Part shown: piece by piece, positions 28,183 through 39,612 of the stretch | How the letters are laid out: each line of letters starts with the position of its first letter | Numbering within the stretch: the stretch's first letter is position 1 | Source of the DNA: Blastomussa wellsi | Taxonomy: Eukaryota; Cnidaria; Anthozoa; Scleractinia; Plerogyridae | DNA: 64,000 nucleotides | Direction: 5' to 3' | Assembly (NCBI GenBank): GCA_947652115.1 | Contig: OX393562.1 | Span: 7,633,747 to 7,697,746 of the forward strand | Notes under the pieces: model-generated | What the model saw: the letters and a program-made list of their open reading frames with translations, nothing else | Database searches by the model: none | Told to the model about the DNA's origin: nothing | Made by a program: the position numbers and the translations under genes

Positions 28183-30152
28183 GTAACCCAACTAAGGAGA
28201 GTGTTTGATATTTTGTCTGATTACTGCAATAAGATTTTTGTACGGGGGAATCAAGTTTCAATTTTTGCAGAAAATTACAACTAAGAAGACATAAACGAAT
28301 TCAAACTGAATGTTTTTGAAGCACAGTTTTTCTGCGCCTTTAAATTTCAAATTTGGTACCTAACAGCGAAGATCTTTTCTTTGTCGTTAATTCTTTGTAT
28401 TTTTTAATTTCTTGTATTCGTTATATGCAGTTTAGCTGTCTTGGTATGTATCTAATACGTTTTAGTTCTGTTTGCATTTGGGCTTCCTCCAGCAAATGAA
28501 AACTTTGAAGCGCTTTGGACACAACAAGCTGGGCATGAAGTTTTGCGATTGGGCCTGCAAGTAATCTTACTTATTTAGACTTACATATTCAGTTTTGAGA
28601 TCTAGAAACGAACAAAAAACTGTGAAATCTTTGTTGTGTCACAAACAAGTGAACAATATACAGAGATGATCTTCAAGGGCGTTTTTGCTTGTTGCGCAGG
28701 CGCAAGGTTTTTTCCGCATTGAAAATAAAACTATGGTCGCTAGGTGTTATTCTTACACATCAATACCAAATGCACTTTCAGAAGCTAACACTTTCACAAG
28801 TTAGTATTTTTCCTAAATCTTCGTAACGGTGACTTCATACCAGTTTTATTTATTTCTCAGAATTTTAAGATTCACCGAATTTTGAGGCAACATGCCGACA
28901 CCATAGCTACCTCGTCGGTGGCATTAGTAACTAAAAGTTGCCAAAGTTCTGACGATGATGTTTCTATGGCATTTGACCACAGAATTTCTTGGTTTTACTC
29001 GAAGCAAAAACTTGAAGACATTAAATCTAAAAACAATAAATTACTTGCAAATAAGTGGCCCTGTATTCTGTAGTTTAGCCAAATTACCTTTTTATTCCTT
29101 GAATATTTTCTTATTATATCTGAGGAAAATTCGAAGGATCAACTTTTTCTTTTGTGCAGTAACAAATTATTTGATATTTTGATTGCCTCAATGTTGGTTA
29201 GAAACTTACTCAAAGCTGCTACGTAGATGATAATATAATTAACGGTACAATTCACCTTCTTTGGAATAACCAAGAATGGTACTTATTTATTCAATAGATC
29301 AAATGAAAGCTGAAGCATTCAATCATAGCAGTTAGAGATTAAAAAGTTCCGTGTAGAGTTATCGGTTTGTCCATTGTGGCTTGCGTGCGTCAGCGAGACA
29401 TGACATAAAACACGACTCGCAAAATTAACCAAGTTTGTTTGTTTGAGTACTTGTGTCTTTTGGTACTCTTCTACGAATCTGTTACTGTGGAATGTTTTTT
29501 ATCATAACTTCTGTACAGCTCCTCTGGAGTCCGAGGATATAATAAGCTATTCCACAACGGCCTTACAGCAAGACGAACTCAACAGTTGTAAACACTAATT
29601 TCTTCAAGCCTTTGGACAGTAATCGTCAGTGATGCTTTGGACAATATTTGAGCTGAAACATACCAAAAACACAGATATCGTTAAGTTCGAAGTTTTGAAC
29701 ATATAAAAGTTGTCCACGTATTGTGCCTCGCAGCGCGATCAACGCAATTAAAATGCACGATGAAGCGTAAATTATTGTAAAATCTGACGGCATTGTTTAC
29801 TAGCACTACAGATGATGGGTTTTTAAATCAGTGGATGGTTCAGTGCTTTCATGACATGTTATCGTACTCAATGATATGTGTTTTCTAAGCTTCTGTAATC
29901 CTATCTTTGCTTTTTCGAATATGTCCCGAGCTTGCAAAATCTCAGCAGTCAGTTGTTTTTACTTTGACTCTACGATATAGTCATGCAGTATATTTCTTTA
30001 CGAGTCTTATTAACGATCCATTAGGAAAGCGGAACTTTTGTAACAAAAGCTAAGAATTTTTTTCCGCCTTGACTGAATAACATATTGTTGTTAAGCCCAT
30101 GCCACTCAAGGCTGCAATCTTTAGAGACTGGAACTTTAGGCATTGAAGAACC

Positions 30153-30260
30153 ATGAGCAAGCTTGTGCTTCTTTGCTGTCTTGTGCTTTGTGTAGAAGCG
30201 CTCGGTTTTCCAGAGGAAGCACTTCTGGAAGAAGATAATCCTACAAAGGGCAGTTTTTGA
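30153..30260 (+). pseudogene. Duplicate signal-peptide exon with lost splice donor
   Basis: This copy reads MSKLVLLCCLVLCVEALG then FPEEALLEEDNPTKGSF and a stop. At the place where the first copy has the donor GT (28183-28184), this one has AT (30235-30236), so the exon probably cannot splice as its twin does. It would encode only a 36-residue secreted peptide if expressed. I think it is a dead duplicate, though a different downstream donor cannot be excluded. Confidence 0.6.
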
Positions 30261-30672
30261 TATAATGTCTAGTAACTCTAAGTAGATTTTTGTACAAATA
30301 TCAAATGTAAAGTTAGCAGAAAACTTGGTAGTTAAGTTGCAAAGCGTCTAAAAATAATTCAAATTAAATGTGATTTTTTTTCAATACACGTTTTCCTATA
30401 CGTGAAGGTTTGAAATCTTTGGATACGTGAACAATGCACAGAATTTATTTTCAAGGGGCGTACTTGTTTAGATACAGGGTTTTCCCGCATTCCAAATGGT
30501 CGCGTGTTATGTTTAAAAATTAATAGCCCTTTTCATAGTTTGGCTTGTTAGGTACAGAAACGAGGGTAGAGCTGACAAACTTCGCTTCTTTTCAAATGTA
30601 AAACTGGTACCAAGCCTCGTGGCTTTCGCACAGAGGTTCTCTTACATTTCACATCTTGGTTTGAAGAAGTGG

Positions 30673-30930
30673 GAGCCGCGGTGCATAATGGTTAGTGCGC
30701 TCGTCTCCGGATCGAGCCCTGGCTGGGACATTGTGTTGTGTTCTTGGGCAAGGCACTTTGCTCTCACAGTGCCTCTCTCCACCCAGGTGAATAAATGGGT
30801 ACCGGCGAATTTACTACTGGGGGGGGGGGGGGGGTAACCCTGATGACTAGCATCCCATCCAGGGGAGAAAGGTGAACCATTGGTATAGGGGCGCTTATTA
30901 GATGAGGCCCTTGGGCGTTGAATCGAATCA
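30673..30930 (+). mobile_element. tRNA-derived SINE
   Basis: The head has an A-box-like GCATAATGGTTAGTGCG and a B-box-like GGATCGAGCCC about 30 bases later, as in tRNA-derived SINEs. A body with CTTGGGCAAGGCACTTTG and CTCTCCACCCAGGTG follows. A run of about 15 G lies inside at about 30,820. The end is not sharp. Confidence 0.65.
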
Positions 30931-31130
30931 GTACGGAATTTCGAATTGTAATTGCTATTTATATACAAGGCTAAAAAGCAGTAAAATTTTAAAACTTAAA
31001 AAGGAAGTTCTCGACGTATTGTCATCATTGTAATTATTATTATCATTACTATTCAACTGAATCTGCTTTATTCCTGTTCGCTATCAGCTATCCGTATTCG
31101 CTTGCCAGTGTTTCTTTTGCGTTTCCAATC

Positions 31131-31983
31131 AGCCATTTTCTAAATGAACAGGGTACAAATATTCAAAATCGATTGAAACGAAAGGTCATCCAAAATAATG
31201 TAAGTTTACTAAATTTCAGCGTTTATGGCTAAAACGCACGTATACAGTACACGTTTGAAAAGTGTACTATTTTCGTGGTTTTTACGTCACGCAACTATCA
31301 CGCAAGTTTCACGCACGCAAGAAATATCGTAGAAGAGTAATAAATAAGCAACGTGCCAAAGTGCCAAAGTTTCGGGGATGTGCGATATTCCGAACTCGAG
31401 TTATTCGGCAAAGTGTATCACTGAAAATTATAGTGTTTAGTATGGAGACGCCATGTTGGAGCCCCTGAGAGGGCTCCAACATGGCGGCCGGAAACCAGTG
31501 GAAACATCTGGAGTTTACTTTGGCTCTCTCAAAACGTTTCTTCTCGTTCTTCTCTTCTCGTTGTTAAACTTGAAAACATTCGCATAGACACTTCCCTCAA
31601 CATATCGGTTACTCAGAACTCGAAAACATAAGGCGAATTGATATTTCCGCGCACGTAACATGTTACCCAGGGTGCCGATGTCACGCATTGTGAAAAATCT
31701 GAAATTCAAACTGTTCTATTTTCAAAACAAAGCCGTCTACCGAGAGGAAAACATGCCAGCAGATATATGTTTAAAAATGACTTTTATCTGATGAAGTTGA
31801 AAACTCAAAATTTTTAATTTTAGTTTTTTATGACGTCACGTGAAAACCAAGAATATTTGCGTTTCAGCTGAAATTTGGTGTATTTATATTATTTTGGATG
31901 ATCTTTTACCTGCTTGGTTCAATTTTTCGTTTCAATCGATTTTAAATGTTTGTACCCAGTACCTTGCTCGTTTAGAAAATGGC
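31131..31983. mobile_element. Larger member of the CCATTTTCTAAA inverted-repeat family
   Basis: It begins AGCCATTTTCTAAATGAAC and ends TTTAGAAAATGGCT, with inverted inner blocks containing ATCGATT and ATCCAAAATAAT. The ends match the smaller foldback element at 19383-19784. There is no transposase. A perfect hairpin lies inside at 31450-31485. Confidence 0.72.
31450..31485. repeat. Perfect 15-base hairpin
   Basis: GCCATGTTGGAGCCC and its exact complement flank the 6-base loop CTGAGA. It lies inside the inverted-repeat element, possibly as its own inner apex. Confidence 0.8.
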
Positions 31984-33068
31984 TAATTAAACCATTTACA
32001 CCTTTTGCTGTTAATTTACGCAAAATATACATTCATTAACGCCATCAGTTGAAACAATACGGCAAACATACGTTCACTAGCACTTCCGTGAACTTCATTA
32101 ATGCGAACGAACTTTCAATAACGCTGTTTGCATATGTTTTAACATTCAATAGCCTGAACAATTTCACCTTTGGACAATCAAAGATAAAAATTTTACTGTC
32201 GATGTCTCGCAATGGTTAATCATTAACACCAATAGAAAATCAATTGCATAGTATGGCAATCAATGGCGAATAAGAAACATACAATAATGCAATTCGTTTA
32301 TTCGAAATGGTCAATCATTAACGTGAACTGACAAACGTTTTACATGTAACAAACAAGTGGTCGCATTGGAGACAAAAAGAACCGAAGAAAATCATAAGCC
32401 AACACCAAATTTGACAATGTGATGAAGAAATTCGTGGTCGATTACAGGACCGTACCACAACAAGCTCACGTCTATTTGTTAACTCGGCGCTACGCGCCTC
32501 GTTGGCTATCTACCATCTCATACCCAACGCACGCTCGTGGAATAATTGTTAAATATCATTTTACATGGACTTATAGCCTGGAAAAGGAGAGGACATTGTC
32601 ACACAAGGAATATATATCCAAACTTGGGTCACAATCAGACGGTTGAACCGCAGTAAGAAAAACACTTACATTCTTAATTAAATATTTTGTTCCATGTTTC
32701 TGAGAAAAAAAGCACGTCACACAATACCGTTCAAGTTTTATTAAAAGAGTTATGATCCCTGGCCATAAAAGAATATAAACAAGAAGACAGTGATCGTGCA
32801 ATTTGTAGTGCGTAAACAACACGCTAAACGAAAAAGAAACGGTCTGTCAAACTGAAAACGTTACGGAACGACAAAAAGTTGACCCGTTTACACCTTTCTT
32901 AGTTTTTTTTTTGTTTGAAAAATTTTCGGGTTTAGTCCTTAAATATAGGGTATCCAATTCCGTTTACTTTATCCTTGAATAAAGGTGTACCGCCGAGTGT
33001 ATTTATAACACAATCATACACAGGAGAAGCCACACTGCATTATATAAATACGTAGTCCTCCTTCTACC

Positions 33069-33410
33069 CTATTTAATAAAGATGTCAATTGTCAAGTCGC
33101 GGGACTTCAGACAAGACACATTTACGTGGTAGTAATGGTTTTGAACTATCGTCCGCCAGCACTTTGAACCATCGATATCTTCATAAACAAATGGGAACCA
33201 GTCAATCACGGCAACAGAATCGATAGCATGTTCTGGTAAATCTTTTCTAAAAAAGCGCGCACCGTTTACAACGTGCAATGTTTCCTTTAAGTTTTGTCAA
33301 AAAGTATGGGTTGTTACTAGTTGGAACCGGTGGTTTTGGCGGCAACATGCCAGCAGATCCAGAGGGTTGCAGGTGTTGACCAGCAGGAACTGATAAGGAA
33401 GGAATTATGG
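33069..33410 (-). pseudogene. Remnant of an unrecognised Cys/His protein, probably transposon-borne
   Basis: The minus strand encodes a Pro-rich lead (GSAGMLPPKPPVPTSNNPYF), then GNIARCKRC with a CxxC pair. After a shift of frame near 33,260 it continues RFFRKDLPEHAID and HYYHVNVSC, ending at a stop. The spacing of Cys and His suggests a small zinc-binding domain. I have an impression of similar domains beside cnidarian repeats but no name for it. It lies in the long intron between the first and second exons of the D8C/ZP gene, in opposite orientation. Confidence 0.4.
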
Positions 33411-34034
33411 GCTGATTTAAAGAAGGCGATGCTATCAGTACGCTGTGTGGCGTATTTTTTCTCCGATACGAACAACGTCAGAGTGTTTTTCTTACTTTAA
33501 CGTGAGAAATATTGTGTGACCACATTTCCTGGCTCAACCATCTCATTGTCACGCAAGTCTGGATATATATTCATTGTGTGTTAGTAGAGCGGATACATTG
33601 ACTATGGGACGACCGGGACCACTTCGGTAATGTTTTTAACTCTGAGGTTCCGAAACGTCTTCGGAGTAATTTTGTATTTTTATTAGAAAATAAAATTCCG
33701 AATTCCGAATTCCTTCTTTTCCAACCTACCGAACTCAGTAACGTATGAACTGTCGACAGCTGACCGATCGCAACAACTCTAGTAAGTGTTATTAGATCAT
33801 TTAGGCATTTCTCGTGATTTGAAGTTTCCGTGTAACATGACAAAACCAGTTAAAACCTGTGTGACCTTGAAACTTTTGATTTTGCTGTGAATAGCAGTGT
33901 GTTATCAAAATCAAATATCAAAAGGCTAATATACAAAACTTTAACCAGATGGGAATTACACTTCTTTAATTACCGAGTATTAAAGATAAGCTGATAGAAC
34001 GTTTGTTCAATTAATGAAAATTAAAACCCAACAG

Positions 34035-34247
34035 AACTTGTCAATGACGGGGCGCTCGTTGGAGACGAAGGAAGTCCAGTTACAGCAGATGAGAACAATC
34101 CTGTGTCACTGGAAAAGTTTCTGATCAATGGCGAAGAAGTAGGACCGGAAGATGTGGAGTTTGATTCTGTTGAACATCCAACAGAACCGATTATTGATGG
34201 CGTCGGAGATGAAATGGATGAACTGGCTCAAGATCCGGCTCTTTATG
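34035..34247 (+). CDS. D8C/ZP gene: acidic spacer exon
   Basis: The acceptor is AAACCCAACAG and the donor GGTGAGAA; phase 1-1, 213 bases (71 codons). It encodes an acidic, low-complexity segment (DGALVGDEGSPVTADENNP, EDVEFDSVEHPTEPIIDG). The lack of cysteines and the acidic character suggest an extended extracellular spacer or propeptide. It follows the signal-peptide exon in frame. Confidence 0.75.
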
Positions 34248-34693
34248 GTGAGAATTCAAAATTTTTCCTTTACTAATTGAATGAAATAAGGATAAACATA
34301 GTCATTAATCACTGATTAGTCAATGAGCAAGTATCAGTGTTTTTTGTCTTTCAACTTGCACCCTTCCGTCCAGTATGTGAGGTTGTTTGACCATGTTTCT
34401 GTTTCCTTGGTTTAATTGTCATGAAAATATTCCTTTCCAGGTATGTACATGTTCTCGGATTAAAAGCGTTTAATTAAAATAAAATTGTTTTAGCTCTGAA
34501 AAGCATCAATGAGAAGTAGGTGGGTCTGTTCATGGCAGGCTTTTGAAGTGAAGGCACGAAGATCACTTGAAATACGGGCAAAGTTTGATTGTCATTGTTT
34601 TCCTACTAAAGTTTCCGCTTTTGTCGCAGATAATATTTCAAAGCCTCCAAGGAAGAAAACTGAAAACTCCTGCAATATATCTTTTTTTGCTAG

Positions 34694-34936
34694 GATGGAC
34701 AAAACACCCATTTAGCTGGTGCACAGTTCAATACAGGGAGGAAATATCCAAAGACCAAAATAATCCAATAGATTTCCGTGAATGTCAAAGACGCTGCGAA
34801 GCCAGGCCAGGGTGCAAAGCTATTGAATTCTGGGAGAAGTTCAACTACGCATGCTTCGTCTGTACGGATGTATCGAAGATAACGCCTTACACAAACCAGA
34901 ACGATCTGGCCTATCCCGCACACGTCTGGGTGCAAA
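34694..34936 (+). CDS. D8C/ZP gene: PAN/apple-like domain exon
   Basis: The acceptor is TTTTTTTGCTAG and the donor GTAAGAA; phase 1-1, 243 bases. The encoded module has WCTVQYREE, then FRECQRRCEARPGCKAIEF and YACFVC, ending AYPAHVWVQ. The C-x3-C-x5-GC spacing fits PAN/apple domains, which bind proteins or carbohydrates outside the cell. The exon holds the whole domain. Confidence 0.8.
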
Positions 34937-35094
34937 GTAAGAATTTTTTTTACATCGCATTCTAAGAAAATAGTAATGGAATAAACTTTTTGTGATATAC
35001 ACGTTCACATTCCAATGTGTTCCCTGGTTCGGCTCTGTGCCAACGTAGTTACTTAATGTGAACGGCAATCCACAATACCCTTATTTTTGCAAAG

Positions 35095-35224
35095 AAAGAT
35101 GGGACGAAAACGAGGATTCCCCGACAAAAGAGTCTTGCCAGGCCAGCTGTTTGAATGCTGCCTCCTGGTTATTATGATATATAATTGGCGGCTGGTCGGT
35201 CTACAGTCCACACGCCAGTCTGGC
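35095..35224 (+). pseudogene. Possible decayed second PAN-like exon
   Basis: In one frame the sequence reads SPTKESCQASCLNAASW, then a stop, then GGWSVYSPHASLA before a GTGCGT donor-like string. The paired cysteines and the tail echo the intact PAN exon 160 bases upstream. The in-frame TGA would kill it. Evidence is thin. Confidence 0.3.
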
Positions 35225-36124
35225 CGGTGCGTAATTATTCGTGTTTGGAAGAGTTTTCGATTTTAATGGGATATTGTCAAGAGGATTTTACTGGCATTAG
35301 AATTATGACTTAGTACTTTCACTCACACAAAAAAACTTCTGACAGTGGTTCATGTGAAAACGATATCACTCCTCTTAACGTACACTGGCATAGTAGTTTT
35401 TAGTAAAACCGGGCCATTGGTGTAAATACGTCTTTAGGCTCTTCCACGTTTGAATTGATATTCGTGACAGTGTCCATTAAGCTTATATGCGATTTGCGAG
35501 TCACTGAAACGAATACTCTCGTTCTTTCATGGGAACATCGATCGCTGCTTGGGGCGAAACGTTTGGGCTAGACAGAGAGCTATGCTTACAGAGCGTGGAC
35601 TGTAAACCTACTGGCCGCCGATTGGGCAGAATAACACAAAGGGAATCATTCATCATTAGTTCCTTTTCCCTGCAAGGGAAGTAGGGCCTTATACAAAGGG
35701 AATACAATGGATTTTTTTCTGCCCAGGAGGTAGTATCCTGAGAGCTGTCTGGTAGGACTCTTTCAACTTGTCCTCGGTCTAAGTAACTACCCCTGGGTCT
35801 TCGAGGATGAATGCAAAGCTAATAAATTAGTTGGGAAAATCTGGAACAATTGCTCTGAAGTTAGGAAGATACTGGCCAAACCACGCCCCCATACACATCG
35901 CACATATAGTAATGAACAGTCGGGGTATCATTACAGAAACTCCTGCTACTTTAAATCGCATCAACGACAATTACATTAAGATATCAACTGCAATCGTGTG
36001 GGAGTTTGCTATCAACCTGCCTGGTTGGCCTCATAACGTACGTACGTAAAAAATGCATACATCAAGTCAATAAAGTGTGATCAAACAACAGTTACTCATA
36101 CAATTCACTCTTTTCCTTTTTTAG

Positions 36125-36145
36125 ATCCAGCCCCAACAAAACCAC
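36125..36145 (+). CDS. D8C/ZP gene: 21-base microexon, Pro/Thr linker
   Basis: The acceptor CTTTTTTAG and the donor GTAAGT bracket 21 bases, phase 1-1, encoding DPAPTKP when joined to the preceding G. It is a short flexible linker between the PAN and D8C parts. Confidence 0.6.
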
Positions 36146-37163
36146 GTAAGTAGACAAGTGAATGAAATGCTAACCAAACATCAAGTGTAATTTTTTAATC
36201 TTCAAAATTTACCAACTAACCTGGGAATAATACTGACAATTGGTTTTTGGTGCCACCGGAATAAGCTGTGCGCACGAACTGAATGCAACTCAGGAAAACT
36301 CCTTGTTGCTTTATATGAGTGAATCAAGAGCCGTTATTTGAAGGCTACTAGCTGGATTTGTGGGCACGTGACCTTATCCAGCTTTTATATAAGATGTCTT
36401 TAGTGCTTGCCTAAAAATAAGATAAATGTTATTCTCAGAACAGAAAAATAAAGCCAGTTTTCATCCCGTTCCCTTATTGGCAAGGATTGGTTCTGCACTT
36501 GACAATTATCTGCGAAATATCGCGGAATATCGACTGATAGTTATCTGAAGAAGCAGTTGGGCGGTGTTCGCTAAAATAAGACGATATGAACCCTATCCAT
36601 AAATGGCTCCAAGTTTAAAATTCTTTTTGTATTAATTTTAATTAGCCTTACTAACCTCGTTTGAATTTGAGTTGATAATTTAAAAGAATTTTTACAGAAA
36701 TGCATTTTAAAGTTAGAAAACTGAGGTTGTGCAGCCCATTGCAAGACTTATGACGAATTTTGGCAACCTCCCCAGTTTCGAGAATTAAGTGACGTTTAGA
36801 CTAATCGAGCGCGAATTCGTTTAATCCGCGCTTCATATTCCCTTATTGCGTACACTGATGACGTAGCGAGATGTTTTTCTGAAACGAAATGAACAACGCA
36901 TAGCAGTGGCAATTTTTCGTAATACTGCGAAGAAAATATTATAAAACAATTGAATCATGCGTCTGCTGTGTGTTGGGAGATATCAAACACTTGGGAAGTT
37001 AGGAGAGCACTCAAGAAGCCCAGGTTGGTCTTGGCCATCGGTCCGAGCAGCTTGTACGCATCTTTCGTGCTCTTAACTTCCGCTTGCTTCATATCTGGAT
37101 GATCGCACGCTGGTGCACGAATCGATTATCAATTTTTAGATTATAATGAATTTCCGATATACT

Positions 37164-37671
37164 CTAAGGGCTTCTTCATATCATCCCAGTTGACCGGGCT
37201 GGCCCGGTTTCCGAGATCTCGGCACGCCACTAAATCCTTTCTAAAAATTTAGGAGTGCTCATATGAGAGGGTGTGATGGCTCGGTTGCCGAGATATCTCG
37301 GTTTTTACAACCGAGATCTGGGCAATCGGACTGAAAATTTTTCCATATGAACACTCCATTCCGGTAACCGGGACGAAACGTTTTTGACAAAATAGTTTCA
37401 CTTTCACAACAGAGCGGCCAAAATGGCATAATTTTGCCTGGTATGTATTTCTACTTTAGAAGTATGCGATTTATCTTTGTTAGTAAAGTCACAAGAGTCG
37501 AAAAAGCTACGATAGTTACAAACGATACAACGTTGTTGCGCCAATTTGTTTTTGTTAATCGAATTTTATCTCATTCAACCGGGCTAAAATTTCTCATATG
37601 AACCGAAGACAAAATTCGTCCCGGTAACCGAGTCAGCCCGGCCAACCGGGCTCATATGAAGAGGCCCTTAG
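37164..37671. mobile_element. Inverted-repeat MITE, CTAAGGGC ends
   Basis: The left end CTAAGGGCTTCTTCATAT and right end ATATGAAGAGGCCCTTAG are inverted copies. CCCGG/CCGGG-rich inner repeats (GTAACCGG, GCCGAGAT) fill the rest. No coding content. Confidence 0.78.
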
Positions 37672-37720
37672 GGCGATTTATTCTGAGTACGAAATGTTGT
37701 GAGATTTCATCAGTTACTGA

Positions 37721-38255
37721 GGCCTCAGTTATATGGTCTCGGGTACCCGAGACTACCCTCCCTCCCGATACAACTTTACCGAGCGTTTATATGACAAAGA
37801 GCGTTTATTTGTCAGCTGAGTTAAAGTTGACCCTGTTTGATTATTCATAAAGTATTTAAATATTCAACTCACCAGTTATCCTACTCACTTTGAATTTCTT
37901 TCGTTTATTCGATCACTGGAGGCCTTGCTGGGTTAAATTCTATTTCTTTAGTGCATTTTTTTACTTAAAAACCTGAAATCCGCACAGTACATGACACTCG
38001 GCACATTTTAAAAGAGTTGTCCCGGGTAGGCGAGCCAAAGTGTTTATATGAGAAAAAGTTGTCCCGACTGCCAGGGTTATCCTATCTGCCGAGACGAGAC
38101 AACTCGCCTACCCGAGTTGTCTCGTCCCCGAGACAACTCGGGTACGATCATATAAACGGTTTGCGGAATTTTTCAACATGTTAGTGAAGAGTTAGCTTGC
38201 CCAGGGTACTCGGGGAAGGCTTGTCTCGGGTACCCGAGACCACATAAATGGGGCC
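37721..38255. mobile_element. Inverted-repeat MITE with TGA target duplication
   Basis: The ends start GGCCTCAGTTATATGG and (complement of right) GGCCCCATTTATGTGG; both then carry TCTCGGGTACCCGAGAC. TGA flanks both ends (37718-37720 and 38256-38258), a 3-base duplication. The element stops only 25 bases before the first D8C exon, just upstream of its polypyrimidine tract. Confidence 0.8.
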
Positions 38256-38280
38256 TGAATTGTTTCATGTTCATTTTCAG

Positions 38281-38652
38281 CTTTTGACCCATGTAACCCT
38301 GGAAGTTACAAAGTCTTTGACACATACGACCGTCTTGTGGGAAACTCTGATCAAAGCTCAGTGAAATGTGATCAGCAAGAGATCGCTCTACCAGGCTGGT
38401 ATCGCTTCACAGGTGAAGCTGGCGACCAAATGCCAACTAAATGTCCAAAGACAAATCGTTGCGGTACACATGCTCCTGGCTGGCTCAGTGGGGCACATCC
38501 TTCGGTCGCAGATGGTCCAGTGACTCGTGAGGTTTGTTATCACTGGTCAAACAACTGCTGTCGGTGGAAAAACAACGTTAAAGTCAAGAACTGTGGAAAT
38601 TTTTACGTTTACGAGCTGCAAAAGCCGCCTGCATGTTCGCTACGATACTGCG
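38281..38652 (+). CDS. D8C/ZP gene: D8C domain exon 1 (diverged)
   Basis: The exon lies between TTCATTTTCAG and GTGAGT; phase 1-1, 124 codons. It encodes a full D8C module as in uromodulin, OIT3 and GP2: GWYRFTGEAGDQMP, RCGTHAPGWLSGAHP, VCYHWSNNCCRWKNN, NCGNFYVYEL and ACSLRYC. The eight core cysteines are present, plus a CNPG cysteine near the start. D8C domains precede ZP domains in polymerising extracellular glycoproteins. This copy differs at many positions from the later array, so it is older. Confidence 0.9.
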
Positions 38653-38765
38653 GTGAGTATTACCAGTCGAAACAAGGCTCGAAACTCAAATGAAATAAAG
38701 ATAAAACAGTTCCTAGCTAGATCGATGTTGAATTGATTTCACAGTGATTCTCTCTCGCTATACAG

Positions 38766-39161
38766 GAGAGCCTTCAGAATGTTCTGATAAAGGCCACAAA
38801 GAGCTTAATCAAGCTGATCGTGCAAAGGGTAATGCTGATCAGAGTAGCGTAAAATGCGATGGAAGAGCTCCAGACAATATACTGTCACCAAACTGGTATC
38901 GCATGACGGGGGAGAGTGGCGACCAGATTCCAGAGAGCTGTGTTCCCATTAGGCACTGCGGTACTCATGCTCCAGGTTGGCTTCAAGGTAAACACCCGAC
39001 TGTCAAGGATGGCGAAGTCATTCGTCAAGTCTGTTATCACTGGTCAAACAACTGCTGCAACTGGAAAAACAATATTGCGGTCCGAAACTGCGGCGACTTC
39101 TATGTGTACAAGTTAGACAAGCCTCCCGCTTGCTCCTTACGTTACTGTGGCAACAAACAAG
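38766..39161 (+). CDS. D8C/ZP gene: D8C domain exon 2 (diverged)
   Basis: After a short 113-base intron the second D8C exon runs from CGCTATACAG to GTTAGT, phase 1-1, 132 codons. It contains NWYRMTGESGDQIP, HCGTHAPGWLQGKHP, VCYHWSNNCCNWKNN and ACSLRYCGNKQ. It has an extra N-terminal stretch (CSDKGHKELNQADRAKGN). There is no Thr/Pro linker before it, so D8C 1 and 2 would be tightly joined. Confidence 0.9.
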
Positions 39162-39524
39162 GTTAGTAGTTGTAAATATTTTTGACGAGATCGCAACAAC
39201 AAAGAATTGCTAAACAAATAAGAGTTACTGTCGACGGCAAAACTAAACTGGGAAAAATTTCCGCACAGCCCCATACATTTATTATGCATACTGAATGCTT
39301 AATTATGCATGCGCTTTATTGTCTTTTTAAAATATAGATATCCCCTAAGGATTTGAATACATACATCGTTAATGATACTTACAGTTTGAATAAAAATTGT
39401 CTTGTCTGCTCTCTCTTTCCCGTCCCCTCTCTCCCTTTTTCTTCTTCTTATTTCCCTCTCTTCTACTCTGCATTTCTCTGTCCAGATTCCCCTCGAATCT
39501 TTCTTCTTGTTTCGTTTTACCCCA

Positions 39525-39612
39525 GCAAGCCTCGAACCCTCGGCCTTCACCTACTGTCAATACCGTTGTCGGATTACCAGTCCATAATCTATACCACTAC
39601 ACCACGACGTTC
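39525..39612 (-). mobile_element. tRNA-like SINE head
   Basis: On the minus strand the sequence shows a TGGTGTAGTGGTATAGA A-box and GGTTCGAGGC B-box about 60 bases apart. It is preceded on the plus strand by a C/T-rich low-complexity tract (39,410-39,520). It is more likely a SINE head than a working tRNA gene, as no cloverleaf acceptor stem is seen. Confidence 0.5.

Larger units (their letters stand above)
26210..30300. repeat. Old tandem duplication around the signal-peptide exon
   Basis: The same flank occurs at about 26,220-26,420, 27,000-27,180 and 29,310-29,520, recognised by CACAAAATTAGCCAAG/CGCAAAATTAACCAAG and ACTGTGGAATGTTTTTT. The exon-bearing flank occurs at about 27,960-28,190 and 30,000-30,245 (GAAAGCGGAACTTTTTGTAAC-type). 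Copies differ by many substitutions, so the duplication is old, unlike the D8C array downstream. Confidence 0.7.

Noticed and set aside
28492..28562. Possible extra exon after TTCCTCCAG
   Set aside because: The acceptor looks good, but its end would be in phase 0, which does not fit the phase 1 acceptor at 34035, and there is no domain.
39525..39612. Functional tRNA gene
   Set aside because: A- and B-box-like strings are present, but no full cloverleaf with acceptor stem can be drawn. A SINE head is more likely.
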